A program made the translations under genes and the position numbers. A DNA stretch of 40,891 nt, from IMG/VR virus record IMGVR_UViG_3300032286_001195, positions 1 to 40,891 of that record. One strand, 5' to 3'. The notes under the pieces are model-generated. The model did no database searches. It saw nothing but the letters and a program-made list of their open reading frames with translations, and was not told where the DNA came from. The DNA is from a virus. Positions 23,211 through 30,860 of the stretch are shown here, in pieces; within the stretch, counting starts at the first letter, position 1, and each line of letters begins with the position of its first letter.

Positions 23211-24004
23211 GTACCTTTGTAGTTTTACGAACAGCAGCATTAGGAAATCGTATTAAGTCTTATGTTTCACATATGGCAAGATATGATAAAATTTTGATTG
23301 AGAAACCAACTGATATTCATTTGTTTGAAAACTTTGAACTTGCAACATTGGAAGATATTCAAAAATATCCATACACAGGATCTGTTTGGAGACTTCTTGT
23401 TGATGAAGATGAAGAACATTATATTGATGATTTGAAATCCATAGATTTTAGATATGAAAAAATACCACAATACTTTATTGATAAGTATGTCCCTATTTTT
23501 CGACAATTAAAATTAAAACCAGATCTTCAAGAGATTGTCGATGATATTACAAAAGATTGGGATAAAGATAATATGATCGGAATTAACATTAGAAGTTGGT
23601 TGCCACCAGTTGATGATGGTAGTAGAAGTGTTTGGGTAGATTTCGCAGGATTTGAAAGAGAAGTTGAAAAATTAGATTCAAATCAAAAGTTTTTCTTTTC
23701 ATCTGATAATGTTGAGATCAACAATTATTATAAGAATAAATACTCGGAACAAATTATTACTTTACCCAGATCGGTAAGTAGCATTATGAATGATGGTCAT
23801 TTTGATGACGTTCAACAAACAAAAGAGGCATTTCTTGAAATGTATCTTTTGTCACAGTGTAAGAAAAAGATAGTTTGTTCTTTCGGAAGTACTTTTAGCG
23901 AAGCAGCATGGTGGTTTGGCGGATGTAAAGCAGAAGTCGTAACTCCCACTTTTTGGGATAAAGTCCCCGAAAGTTTTTATAACGATGTCTTTATTAAAAA
24001 ATAA
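23207..24004 (+). CDS. Fucosyltransferase-like putative glycosyltransferase
   Basis: 265 residues. ALGNRIKSYVSHM at the N-terminus, MIGINIRSWLPP in the middle and VCSFGSTFSEAAWWFGG near the end follow the order and spacing of the GxGNxx, HxR and SxFSxxxW motifs of GT11 and related GT-B fucosyltransferases. It is too divergent to place in a family with confidence. It overlaps the neighbours by 4 bases and 1 base. Confidence 0.6.
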   Translation: MSTFVVLRTAALGNRIKSYVSHMARYDKILIEKPTDIHLFENFELATLEDIQKYPYTGSVWRLLVDEDEEHYIDDLKSIDFRYEKIPQYFIDKYVPIFRQLKLKPDLQEIVDDITKDWDKDNMIGINIRSWLPPVDDGSRSVWVDFAGFEREVEKLDSNQKFFFSSDNVEINNYYKNKYSEQIITLPRSVSSIMNDGHFDDVQQTKEAFLEMYLLSQCKKKIVCSFGSTFSEAAWWFGGCKAEVVTPTFWDKVPESFYNDVFIKK

Positions 24005-24804
24005 TGGATAAAAATAAATCAGCATATAAACTTAAAGGCATTCCTCCAATTTATTATACTAATCTAGATCGTAGTGAAGATCGTAAAGAGTATATGGAGG
24101 AGCAATTCAAATATTGGGAAATTGAAAATTACACAAGAATTTCTGGTTATGATGGAACTGGAGATGATGATCTTGGTGGTATTTTAAAAGGCAGATATCC
24201 AGATAACATGGGTCCTACTGATGTAGGTTGCTGCACATCTCATCTTAAAGCAATTGAATATTGGTATAATAATTCTGATACTAATTGTGCAATTATTATG
24301 GAAGATGATTGTGATCTGTCAGTGGTGAAATATTGGCCTTTTTCCTGGAGAGATTTTTACTCCAAAATTCCTTTTGATTATGATCTTGTTCAATTGGCAG
24401 TTATAAATCCAGGCACTTTACATATAAAGATGCATAAAAGATTTGCTAATGATTTTTCTACGGCTTGCTATCTAATTACTCGACATCATGCGAAAAAATT
24501 GATAGATTTGTGCTGTAGAGATGGTAAATATAAACTTGATTACAAAGCTAAACCAAGATGTAATTCTGAGCATTTAATCTATGAGTCTGGAAATTCTTTT
24601 GCAATTCCTCTTTTTTTGTATTCTTCGGAAAATACTACTTCTATGATATGGGATAAAGATCATATTGATACTTTTCATGTTCCAAGTAGAGATGGATTAC
24701 GTCATTTTTGGTCCAATCAAGCAAGTTTAATTGAAAATTGGGATGAAATATTTGATTATGATCCTTTTATTGGAAGGCTTCCTCTTGCATTAGAACAGCA
24801 ATAA
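24004..24804 (+). CDS. Glycosyltransferase family 25 protein
   Basis: 266 residues. PIYYTNLDRSEDRKEYM at the N-terminus, VGCCTSHLKAIEYW and IIMEDDCDL (acidic site) are the three blocks that define GT25, the LPS-biosynthesis beta-galactosyltransferase family (LgtB/LpsA). It is the last gene of the sugar cluster. No clear terminator follows; the next promoter is 46 bases downstream. Confidence 0.87.
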   Translation: MDKNKSAYKLKGIPPIYYTNLDRSEDRKEYMEEQFKYWEIENYTRISGYDGTGDDDLGGILKGRYPDNMGPTDVGCCTSHLKAIEYWYNNSDTNCAIIMEDDCDLSVVKYWPFSWRDFYSKIPFDYDLVQLAVINPGTLHIKMHKRFANDFSTACYLITRHHAKKLIDLCCRDGKYKLDYKAKPRCNSEHLIYESGNSFAIPLFLYSSENTTSMIWDKDHIDTFHVPSRDGLRHFWSNQASLIENWDEIFDYDPFIGRLPLALEQQ

Positions 24805-24849
24805 AAATATATTCACAATCTTATGATTTCTGAATTATAAAAGGAGTGC

Positions 24850-24878
24850 TTGACCATCCATTCTTTGTGTGGTATGAT
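24850..24878 (+). promoter_or_regulatory. Sigma70-type promoter for hli
   Basis: TTGACC (24850-24855), 17-base spacer, TATGAT (24873-24878), 28 bases before the hli ATG, in a non-coding gap. Confidence 0.8.
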
Positions 24879-24906
24879 TGTCAAGTAAAACTTCACAGAA
24901 CTTAAC

Positions 24907-25116
24907 ATGACAGTGACAACTAATGAACACGGACAGCAAAACATGTTTGCCAAAGAACCTAAAATGTACATTACGGAGGAAGACATGCAACAGAATGAAT
25001 TGGAAACTTATGCAGAACGTGCCGAAAAATTAAACGGAAGAACTGCGATGATTGGATTTATTGCTGCTATTGGTGCTTATGTACTGACTGGGCAAATCAT
25101 TCCTGGAGTGTTCTGA
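24907..25116 (+). CDS. hli: High-light-inducible protein
   Basis: 69 residues. The single chlorophyll-binding helix carries the Hli/LHC motif AEKLNGRTAMIGF (ExxNGRxAMIGF) followed by a hydrophobic stretch to the C-terminus. The N-terminal 35 residues are polar. Hli proteins sit in the thylakoid membrane, bind chlorophyll and carotenoids, and protect or help assemble photosystem II. Phage copies are thought to keep host photosynthesis running during infection. The gene is a single-cistron unit with its own promoter and terminator and is in the same region as psbA. Confidence 0.95.
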   Translation: MTVTTNEHGQQNMFAKEPKMYITEEDMQQNELETYAERAEKLNGRTAMIGFIAAIGAYVLTGQIIPGVF

Positions 25117-25145
25117 AACACTCACTCAAATAAGTAATCATACTT

Positions 25146-25178
25146 ATCCTCACTCTAAATATGAGTGAGGATTTTTTT
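25146..25178 (+). terminator. Strong terminator after hli
   Basis: Stem ATCCTCACTC / GAGTGAGGAT (25146-25155 with 25163-25172), 7-base loop and a run of seven T. Between it and the next gene (25179-25313) I see only a short GC-richer patch (25224-25262) and a TATAAT (25291-25296) without a good -35 box. Confidence 0.92.
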
Positions 25179-25313
25179 ATTTGAATGATTTACCACATTC
25201 TTGAATCTTATTTTTTGATTATGTTTGTCGTCTTAGTGTTACGGGCGGCAACTTATAAGTAGCATTTGTATTGGAATGGAATAAATATTCTATAATGTAG
25301 AGAATATTGTTGG

Positions 25314-27845
25314 ATGAAATTTGATAAGATAAAAAAGTATTCTAAATCATCCAAGCATATTGATGAAAAGTTGCAGTTTTTAAATTCTAAATTGCAACAA
25401 ACCAATATGCTTTCTGAAATTATAGCCAATAATACTACGGGGATTTATGTAGTAGAACCGGAATATATTAGAACTGATATTAGTGATCCTGAAGTACCAG
25501 TTGATTTAACATTAGATGGTCAATATGGTAGAGATACTAGTGGTATTTTTGATTATGGAATTTCTTTAATGCAAGATCCTCCAGGAGATGCTAGTTATTT
25601 TCTAGGTCCGATGGTTTCCATTTATGATTCTGATACAAATTCTACCCAGATTGGATATGTCCGTGAATCTGATAGACATATGGTCAATCTGGGAAGAGTT
25701 GCTGGAACTTTAGATGCTTGGGATGGTTCTAGTGGATTTACCAGTTATGGGCAACTTACTGCTGAACAAGTCTCTTGGTATAAATCTCATTATTCATCAA
25801 ATAAAGTAGCAGATTATCCAGTATTTTATACTGGTCTTTCTAGAACTCAAAACAATTTATTACAAACTTTTGATAACTTTGGAAGAGTTAAAGCGCAAAT
25901 TTTAAATCTTCCAAAGGAATCATATCAAATTCCAAACAGCAAACAATTTTCACCACCCATTCCTCCTGGAGGATTATATTGGACTGCTATTGGGGGATCA
26001 CCACAAAATTTTAATGTTTTTTATTATGATACAAACTATCCTCAGCAATATTCTGATTACTTAGTTCAAAGAGGACAGCAAAACAATTTCAATCAATATC
26101 TTTTTGGTGGCAATGATGGATTTCCTGCAAGTAGTGTTCAAATCAATCGTCTTACGGGGAATGATGCTGGTTATGTTGAGGTAAAAGTTAACGGAGAATT
26201 ACAACTTCGTTGGTTGAACATCTATAATGCTAGTGATCCAATGTCCGATTGGATTGTAGGTATTACCAATTTGTTGAATCTAAATGCACAACCAATGACA
26301 GTACAGGGAACTAGAAAAGTTACTAATACTAGAGTTCCTCCAATAGTAGGACCATTTGATAAAAATTTACCTCCTGGTTCTGCACTTCCAAAAGAACAGC
26401 AGAAAGGTGGGTTAATCAATAGTCTTTTCAATGCAATTGGTCAAGTTACTAAGACTGCCGGAAATATTATGAAAGGTTTGGAAGATAAGATAAATTCCTA
26501 TTTGAAATCTGCCGGGTCTCCTGCTGCAACATACTTGTCTTATGTTTCGGCTCAATTTGGTTTAATTGATCCTACTCCCGATAAACCTTTTCACGTTCCA
26601 TTTACACAACAAGATGCTCAACAATATTCAAATGCTATTAATGATGCATTGAATAAATTGAATATTGATGATCCATCCAAAATGACTCAGAGTGATTATA
26701 GCAAATTAAATAAATTAATCACCACTTCTACTTCAGGAAGTGAAGTTAGTAAATCGTCAATGGGTCAGAGTGCTTATCAAACTTTTTATAATTTAAGTGC
26801 AAATGGAAGTAAAATAGTAAGAAATCCAGATAATAGTATTACAGTAACTGATACTTACCAATTTGATGGTCCTACTGATGTTGCTGGTGGAAATGTCCCT
26901 GGTGTAAAGGAATTATTAATATTGGCAGGACAGCATAGAATGAATACTCTTACGCCAGCACAAAGAAAAAATGATATTCAATGGAGTTCTCAGGAAACAG
27001 GAGATCCTAGATATTATGTAAATGATGTAAGTCTAAGACCAATTTATATTACTGCAACTTTACCTCCACCATCATCCACCAAAACAAATCTTAAACAATC
27101 TACTGAATATTCAAGAAGACTTCAAATTCTTAAAGAAGTCAAAAAACCTTATGTACTTCCAGAACAAAAGAAAGTCAAAATAACCAGAAGACCTAGAGTA
27201 ATTGGATCTTCTATGATGAAAGATCCTAAAATTGAACAACCTTTCAAACAAAGAGAAGAAAACATTTGGGGAAGAAAAGAATATCAACAGAATGTAAGAT
27301 TGTCTCAAGGAAGAATGAATGAAGTATTAGATAGAGTTGGAACTGGAGATCATTTTTGGGAATGGATGACCGAAAGAAATCATCAAAAAGGAAAGGATAT
27401 TGCTTATAATAATTTCAACGTCAATACTGACAAAGTAAAAGGAAAAGTAGTTCATAAAGAAGAAATTCGTGGTGATAAAATATTGATTGTTGAAGATCCT
27501 GAAACCAACAAAAAAACTAATATTCTTCAATCTGAATTGAATGAATTGTTAGAAAAACAATTTGGTCATATTGTGGAAGAACCAAAAGAAGAAAATCATA
27601 CTGATAATCTATACAGAAAATCATTGAAGAAACTTGGTTATAATTTTGAGTATGATGACAAACCATCTTCAAGTGGTTATCCAAATAATTCACCGCCAGA
27701 AATGGTAAATGGTTGGCATCCAGAATACGGAAAGAGAGATGCAATGTATAATAGGATGGACCCTAAAAGTGCTGAAGTTATGCAAAGAGTGAAGAAACTG
27801 GAAAAGGTAAAATCAATAGTAAAGAAATCCAAAGAAACCCCTTGA
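25314..27845 (+). CDS. Large putative virion structural protein
   Basis: 843 residues. No catalytic motif is visible. The N-terminal half is rich in Tyr, Ser, Gly, Asn and Pro with many short strands, as in tail or fibre-associated proteins. Residues about 370-420 contain a hydrophobic stretch with Gly and Ala (LINSLFNAIGQVTKTAGNI). The C-terminal third is highly charged with repeated Lys/Glu/Arg and many Pro, ending in a Lys-rich helix. I recognise the general type (long structural proteins of T4-like cyanophages) but not a defined family. ATG 25314 follows a TATAAT and an AATAAATA. Its stop codon TGA is part of the -35 box of the psbA promoter. Confidence 0.6.
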   Translation: MKFDKIKKYSKSSKHIDEKLQFLNSKLQQTNMLSEIIANNTTGIYVVEPEYIRTDISDPEVPVDLTLDGQYGRDTSGIFDYGISLMQDPPGDASYFLGPMVSIYDSDTNSTQIGYVRESDRHMVNLGRVAGTLDAWDGSSGFTSYGQLTAEQVSWYKSHYSSNKVADYPVFYTGLSRTQNNLLQTFDNFGRVKAQILNLPKESYQIPNSKQFSPPIPPGGLYWTAIGGSPQNFNVFYYDTNYPQQYSDYLVQRGQQNNFNQYLFGGNDGFPASSVQINRLTGNDAGYVEVKVNGELQLRWLNIYNASDPMSDWIVGITNLLNLNAQPMTVQGTRKVTNTRVPPIVGPFDKNLPPGSALPKEQQKGGLINSLFNAIGQVTKTAGNIMKGLEDKINSYLKSAGSPAATYLSYVSAQFGLIDPTPDKPFHVPFTQQDAQQYSNAINDALNKLNIDDPSKMTQSDYSKLNKLITTSTSGSEVSKSSMGQSAYQTFYNLSANGSKIVRNPDNSITVTDTYQFDGPTDVAGGNVPGVKELLILAGQHRMNTLTPAQRKNDIQWSSQETGDPRYYVNDVSLRPIYITATLPPPSSTKTNLKQSTEYSRRLQILKEVKKPYVLPEQKKVKITRRPRVIGSSMMKDPKIEQPFKQREENIWGRKEYQQNVRLSQGRMNEVLDRVGTGDHFWEWMTERNHQKGKDIAYNNFNVNTDKVKGKVVHKEEIRGDKILIVEDPETNKKTNILQSELNELLEKQFGHIVEEPKEENHTDNLYRKSLKKLGYNFEYDDKPSSSGYPNNSPPEMVNGWHPEYGKRDAMYNRMDPKSAEVMQRVKKLEKVKSIVKKSKETP

Positions 27846-27870
27846 CAGGGCCCAGGGTCCATGCTATGAT
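27842..27870 (+). promoter_or_regulatory. Near-consensus sigma70 promoter of psbA
   Basis: TTGACA (27842-27847), 17-base spacer, TATGAT (27865-27870). The -35 box contains the stop codon of the preceding gene. Transcription would start near 27877, giving a leader of about 155 bases. Confidence 0.88.
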
Positions 27871-27912
27871 AAATAAGTCAGGAAACGAAGACAAATCTTT
27901 ATGTTTCGTAAC

Positions 27913-28007
27913 CTTCTGCAACCGAGACCATCAGAAGTAAAGTGTCTCTCATACCCACACCGGAGGGTGGTGTGGGAATAACTGTAACCTTTCAGATCCC
28001 CTCTGAA
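27913..28007 (+). promoter_or_regulatory. Structured psbA mRNA leader
   Basis: Three hairpins can be seen in the leader: CTTCTG/CAGAAG (27913-27918 with 27932-27937), CCCACACC/GGTGTGGG (27954-27961 with 27969-27976, perfect 8 bp, 7-base loop) and TTCAGA/TCTGAA (27991-27996 with 28002-28007). GAGAC (27924-27928) could pair with GTCTC nearby and would compete with the first hairpin. There is no T-run, so these are not terminators. They may control stability or translation of psbA. Confidence 0.5.
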
Positions 28008-28031
28008 TTCTTATTTACCCTTTAACGAAAA

Positions 28032-28579
28032 ATGACTGCTACAATTGCTACACGCTCTAATGATAATGTCTGGGAACGTTACCTTAACTGGGTAACAAGT
28101 ACTAATAATCGTATATACATTGGAAATTTTGGAACTTTGATGATTCCAACATTACTCGCTGCAACGATTTGTTTCATCATCGCATTTGTCGGTGCTCCTC
28201 CTGTGGACATTGACGGCATTCGTGAACCAGTTGCTGGTTCTCTAATGTACGGAAACAACATCATCTCTGGTGCTGTTGTTCCTTCTTCTAATGCCATTGG
28301 ACTTCACTTCTATCCTATCTGGGAAGCAGCAAGTCTTGATGAATGGTTGTATAACGGTGGTCCTTACCAACTTGTTGTATTTCACTTCCTCATTGGTGTC
28401 TTCTGCTATATGGGTCGTGAATGGGAACTCTCCTATCGTCTAGGTATGCGTCCTTGGATTATGGTTGCTTACTCTGCACCTGTTGCTGCTGCAACTGCTG
28501 TTTTCTTGATTTATCCTTTTGGTCAAGGAAGTTTTAGTGATGGAATGCCTCTTTCTATTTCCGGCACCTTCAACTACAT
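28032..28579 (+). CDS. psbA: psbA exon 1 (photosystem II D1 protein, residues 1-182 and part of 183)
   Basis: The translation [17 protein letters not shown] onward is the D1 core protein of photosystem II. The first three membrane helices and the lumenal segment with Asp170 lie in this exon. Phage D1 replaces the fast-turning host protein so that photosynthesis continues during infection. The exon ends after T28579, within codon 183: joining to G29276 gives Tyr-Met-Leu-Val-Phe-Gln, the normal D1 sequence. Without splicing the frame stops three codons later (28584-28586), so intron removal is needed. Joined exons give 1080 bases and 359 residues, a normal D1 length. Confidence 0.96.
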
Positions 28580-28750
28580 AAACTAAACCAATGTGTAGTA
28601 TAAATCGGGTGAACTGCTGGAAACCTAAGTCCTTTATGGATACGGCAATCAGCATCCAAGACACAGACGATACTTCTGTGTAAGGTTCAGAGACTAGTCG
28701 GTTTCTCAAGCGTGAGATGTAATACGACACTAGCGCCCGACAACCTTTTA

Positions 28751-28759
28751 TGATATAAT
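28751..28759 (+). promoter_or_regulatory. Candidate extended -10 promoter in the intron
   Basis: TGATATAAT (TGN-TATAAT) about 70 bases before the intron endonuclease gene. No good -35 box, which extended -10 promoters can do without. Confidence 0.4.
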
Positions 28760-28777
28760 GGTTATCCACCCTTTCCA

Positions 28778-28803
28778 TATACAACACATAAGTTGTATAA
28801 ATA
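28778..28803 (+). promoter_or_regulatory. Late promoter and overlapping inverted repeat before the intron endonuclease
   Basis: TATAAATA at 28796-28803 matches the late promoter exactly. It overlaps the right arm of a perfect inverted repeat, TATACAAC (28778-28785) with GTTGTATA (28792-28799). A start near 28810 would lie just before the ribosome-binding site GAGGA, so the endonuclease could be made late, free of the intron core. Confidence 0.55.
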
Positions 28804-28826
28804 ATATAAGAAATGAGGATAAACAA

Positions 28827-29225
28827 ATGACTGATATTGACGCCGCTTGGTTAGCGGGACTTTTAGAGGGTGAAGGTTATTTTCAAATAACTAAACCAAG
28901 ACCTAATAATCCAACACAGGTTCTTATTAGACTATCAATGACTGATAAGGATGTTGTTGAAAAGGCATCAAAACTTCTAAATGTTCCTATTAACTGTAAA
29001 GCAAAAACTACTGAAAGAAAAACTATTTACTCTATTAGTTTAAGTAGAAAAGATGATGTAGAAAAAGTTCTTTTACAAATACTTCCTCATATGGGTAGTA
29101 GAAGAAGTGAAAGAATAACTGAATGCCTTGAAACTATTAAAGAAAGACGAAAAGTTCTTTCTGAAACAAGACGAGAGCAGCAAGTTAAAGCGGCACAAAT
29201 AAGATGGTCTAAAACAAAAGGTTGA
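28827..29225 (+). CDS. LAGLIDADG homing endonuclease inside the psbA intron
   Basis: 132 residues. A single LAGLIDADG helix is present near the N-terminus (AAWLAGLLEGEGYFQI), so the enzyme should act as a homodimer. The following beta strands (VLIRLSMTDKD, TIYSISLSRKD) fit the DNA-binding saddle. The C-terminus is a basic helix. It would cut intron-less psbA and drive intron spread. ATG 28827 is chosen because GAGGA lies about 9 bases upstream; longer frames start inside the promoter region. Its stop codon touches the S element of the intron core, so gene and ribozyme are packed tightly. Confidence 0.9.
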   Translation: MTDIDAAWLAGLLEGEGYFQITKPRPNNPTQVLIRLSMTDKDVVEKASKLLNVPINCKAKTTERKTIYSISLSRKDDVEKVLLQILPHMGSRRSERITECLETIKERRKVLSETRREQQVKAAQIRWSKTKG

Positions 29226-29275
29226 TGATATAGTCCAATCCCTATGGAAACATAGGTTCTCGTTCTGCTTAATAG

Positions 29276-29807
29276 GTTGGTTTTCCAAGCAGAACATAAC
29301 ATCCTGATGCACCCATTTCATATGATGGGCGTCGCAGGTGTCTTCGGTGGTTCGTTGTTCTCAGCGATGCACGGCTCGCTAGTTACTAGTAGCCTTGTTC
29401 GTGAAACCACCGAGTCTGAGTCCCAGAACTACGGATATAAATTCGGCCAAGAGGAAGAGACCTACAACATCGTGGCTGCCCACGGTTACTTCGGTCGCCT
29501 GATCTTCCAATACGCCTCCTTCAACAACAGCCGCAGCCTGCACTTCTTCCTTGCTGCCTGGCCCGTAATTGGTATTTGGTTTGCTGCTCTTGGGGTTTCC
29601 ACGATGGCTTTTAATTTGAACGGATTTAACTACAATGGTTCCATCAAAGATAATCAAGAACGTGTAATCCCTACTTGGGCAGACATTCTTAATCGTGGTG
29701 GACTTGGTATGGAAGTTATGCATGAGAGAAACGCACATAATTTTCCTTTAGACCTTGCTGCTGCTGAAGCAACTCCTGTTGCTCTCATTGCACCCTCTAT
29801 CGGTTGA
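29276..29807 (+). CDS. psbA: psbA exon 2 (D1 residues 183-359)
   Basis: Starts within codon 183 (Met) and continues [16 protein letters not shown], including His190, His198, His215 and His272 for chlorophyll and iron binding, and the lumenal C-terminus with [16 protein letters not shown] (manganese ligands). It ends [13 protein letters not shown], so the C-terminal extension removed by CtpA is present. Between about 29327 and 29568 the third codon positions are strongly G/C, unlike the rest of the gene and the window. This looks like a conversion patch from a less AT-rich psbA. Confidence 0.96.
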
Positions 29808-29815
29808 TATAATAA

Positions 29816-29842
29816 GGAGGAACTCTTATGAGTTCCTTTTTT
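29816..29842 (+). terminator. Terminator after psbA
   Basis: Stem AGGAACTC / GAGTTCCT (29818-29825 with 29830-29837), loop TTAT, then six T. Confidence 0.92.
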
Positions 29843-29844
29843 AT

Positions 29845-29881
29845 TTGCTAAATAGTTGAAGTTATGTTATAATAACTTCAA
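29845..29881 (+). promoter_or_regulatory. Promoter with palindrome before the EndoVII-like endonuclease gene
   Basis: TTGCTA (29845-29850), 17-base spacer, TATAAT (29868-29873). A perfect 10-bp inverted repeat, TTGAAGTTAT (29856-29865) with ATAACTTCAA (29872-29881), spans the -10 box. It could be an operator or an RNA hairpin. GCTAAATA (29847-29854) is a possible weak late element. Confidence 0.5.
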
Positions 29882-29896
29882 TCAACTAAAAGAATT

Positions 29897-30331
29897 ATGA
29901 GAACCTGCAAAATCTGCAACGAAGCAAAACCACTTACAGAGTTTTATCAAACTGTAAGAAATAGAGAGCCTTATGGTTATCATGGAAAATGTAAATCTTG
30001 TTATATTAAAAAACAACAGAAGAATTATGATCCAATTAAACAGAGGGATGAAAATCTAAAATATAGGTATGGAAAAAACTTTGGATTGAATGAATATAAC
30101 ATATTGTTAGAAAAACAAGGACATAAGTGTGCTATTTGTGGAACTGATGAACCTAAAGGAAGAAAATCTGGAAGAGGTGGTGAAATTGAAGTATTTTTTG
30201 TAGATCATAATCATAAGACAGGTGAAGTAAGAGGTTTGCTTTGTAATGTTTGCAACAGAACAATTGGATATGTAAATGAAGATGTAGAACTTATCAAGAA
30301 TATGATTAAATATGTTAAAAAACACCAATGA
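29897..30331 (+). CDS. Endonuclease VII-like free-standing homing endonuclease next to psbA
   Basis: 144 residues. Four zinc-binding cysteines come in two pairs (CKIC and CKSC) at the N-terminus; a second set (CAIC and CNVCN) frames the catalytic segment VDHNHKTGEVRGLLC, the DH...N pattern of the recombination endonuclease VII / His-Me finger group. Position directly after an intron-containing psbA is the same as that of F-CphI in cyanophage S-PM2, a free-standing enzyme that cuts intron-less psbA; orthology cannot be proven here. The gene has its own promoter and overlaps the next tiny gene by 4 bases. Confidence 0.87.
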   Translation: MRTCKICNEAKPLTEFYQTVRNREPYGYHGKCKSCYIKKQQKNYDPIKQRDENLKYRYGKNFGLNEYNILLEKQGHKCAICGTDEPKGRKSGRGGEIEVFFVDHNHKTGEVRGLLCNVCNRTIGYVNEDVELIKNMIKYVKKHQ

Positions 30332-30399
30332 ACTTCCTACACATTCTCCTATTCTTTGAACTCTTCGGAGTGTTCCTCTTCATAATGTCTTTACTATGA
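30328..30399 (+). CDS. Tiny hydrophobic membrane peptide (23 aa)
   Basis: Translation begins MNFLHILLFFELFGVFLF and ends IMSLL. It is almost entirely one membrane helix. Its ATG overlaps the preceding stop (ATGA), and its stop overlaps the next ATG (ATGA), so it is coupled on both sides, which supports it as a real gene. It does not match the small photosystem subunits I know (PsbT, PsaM, PetN). Function unknown. Confidence 0.5.
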   Translation: MNFLHILLFFELFGVFLFIMSLL

Positions 30400-30533
30400 T
30401 TTCGTCAGAGACTCCATACAAACTTGCAGAAATTATCAGAGATACGTGGTATAATCTATATACACCAACCAAGTACAATCAAATTCATAAGAAACTTAAA
30501 TTGAGAGAGAAACCAAAAAATGAACAAGTATAA
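30396..30533 (+). CDS. Small basic hypothetical protein (45 aa)
   Basis: It begins MISSETPYKLAEIIRDTWYN and ends REKPKNEQV. It has a helical N-terminus and a Lys-rich tail, and no membrane segment. It is coupled to the tiny peptide upstream (ATGA) and overlaps the following gene by 14 bases. No family recognised. Confidence 0.55.
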   Translation: MISSETPYKLAEIIRDTWYNLYTPTKYNQIHKKLKLREKPKNEQV

Positions 30534-30834
30534 TACCGAAGATTATTTTTCAGTTGTTGAAAAAAGAACTGGAAGAAAAATTGCAGATTGTGGTGAGTTT
30601 TCAGACGCAAAAATGTTGATGCATATGGACCCACAAACTCGTCAAGTTGTAAAAAATAAGTTTCTGATGGGGCAGGTGATTGATGTAGAAATGCCAAAGG
30701 CACTTCCAACTAATGAAATTTCCATTGATACCAAACCTTATCAAGACCATCAAAATGAGTGGATGATTGAAAAACTTAATCAATTGCCACAAATCAAATT
30801 ACCAGATAGGCAGCAAGAACCTTTTAAACCTTAA
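30520..30834 (+). CDS. Conserved-type phage hypothetical protein (104 aa)
   Basis: It begins MNKYNTEDYFSVVEKRTGRK. A helical segment (SDAKMLMHMDPQTRQVVKNKFLMG) is followed by a Pro-rich acidic tail. I see no catalytic or binding motif. It overlaps the preceding gene by 14 bases. The type is common in cyanophage genomes between psbA and structural genes, but no function is known to me. Confidence 0.6.
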   Translation: MNKYNTEDYFSVVEKRTGRKIADCGEFSDAKMLMHMDPQTRQVVKNKFLMGQVIDVEMPKALPTNEISIDTKPYQDHQNEWMIEKLNQLPQIKLPDRQQEPFKP

Positions 30835-30860
30835 ATAGATAAGGAGTATAAGAAATCAAA

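Larger units (their letters stand above)
28580..29275 (+). mobile_element. Group I intron in psbA
   Basis: 696 bases. The splice sites can be set from pairing: the guide GTGTAGT (28593-28599) pairs with the last exon bases ACTACAT, with the expected U-G pair at the cut (P1), and CCAAT (28588-28592) pairs with GTTGG at the start of exon 2 (P10). The intron ends in G. Core elements are visible: P-like AACTGCTGGAAAC (near 28613), Q-like CAATCAGCATCC (near 28646), R GTTCAGAGACTA (28685-28696) and S GATATAGTCC (29227-29236). The endonuclease gene lies between R and S, that is in the P8 loop. Intron insertion in cyanophage psbA is known, for example in S-PM2. Confidence 0.93.

Noticed and set aside
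28584-29276. psbA as a frameshifted or truncated pseudogene.
   Set aside because: The intron pairings and the exact D1 joint at Met183 explain the interruption.
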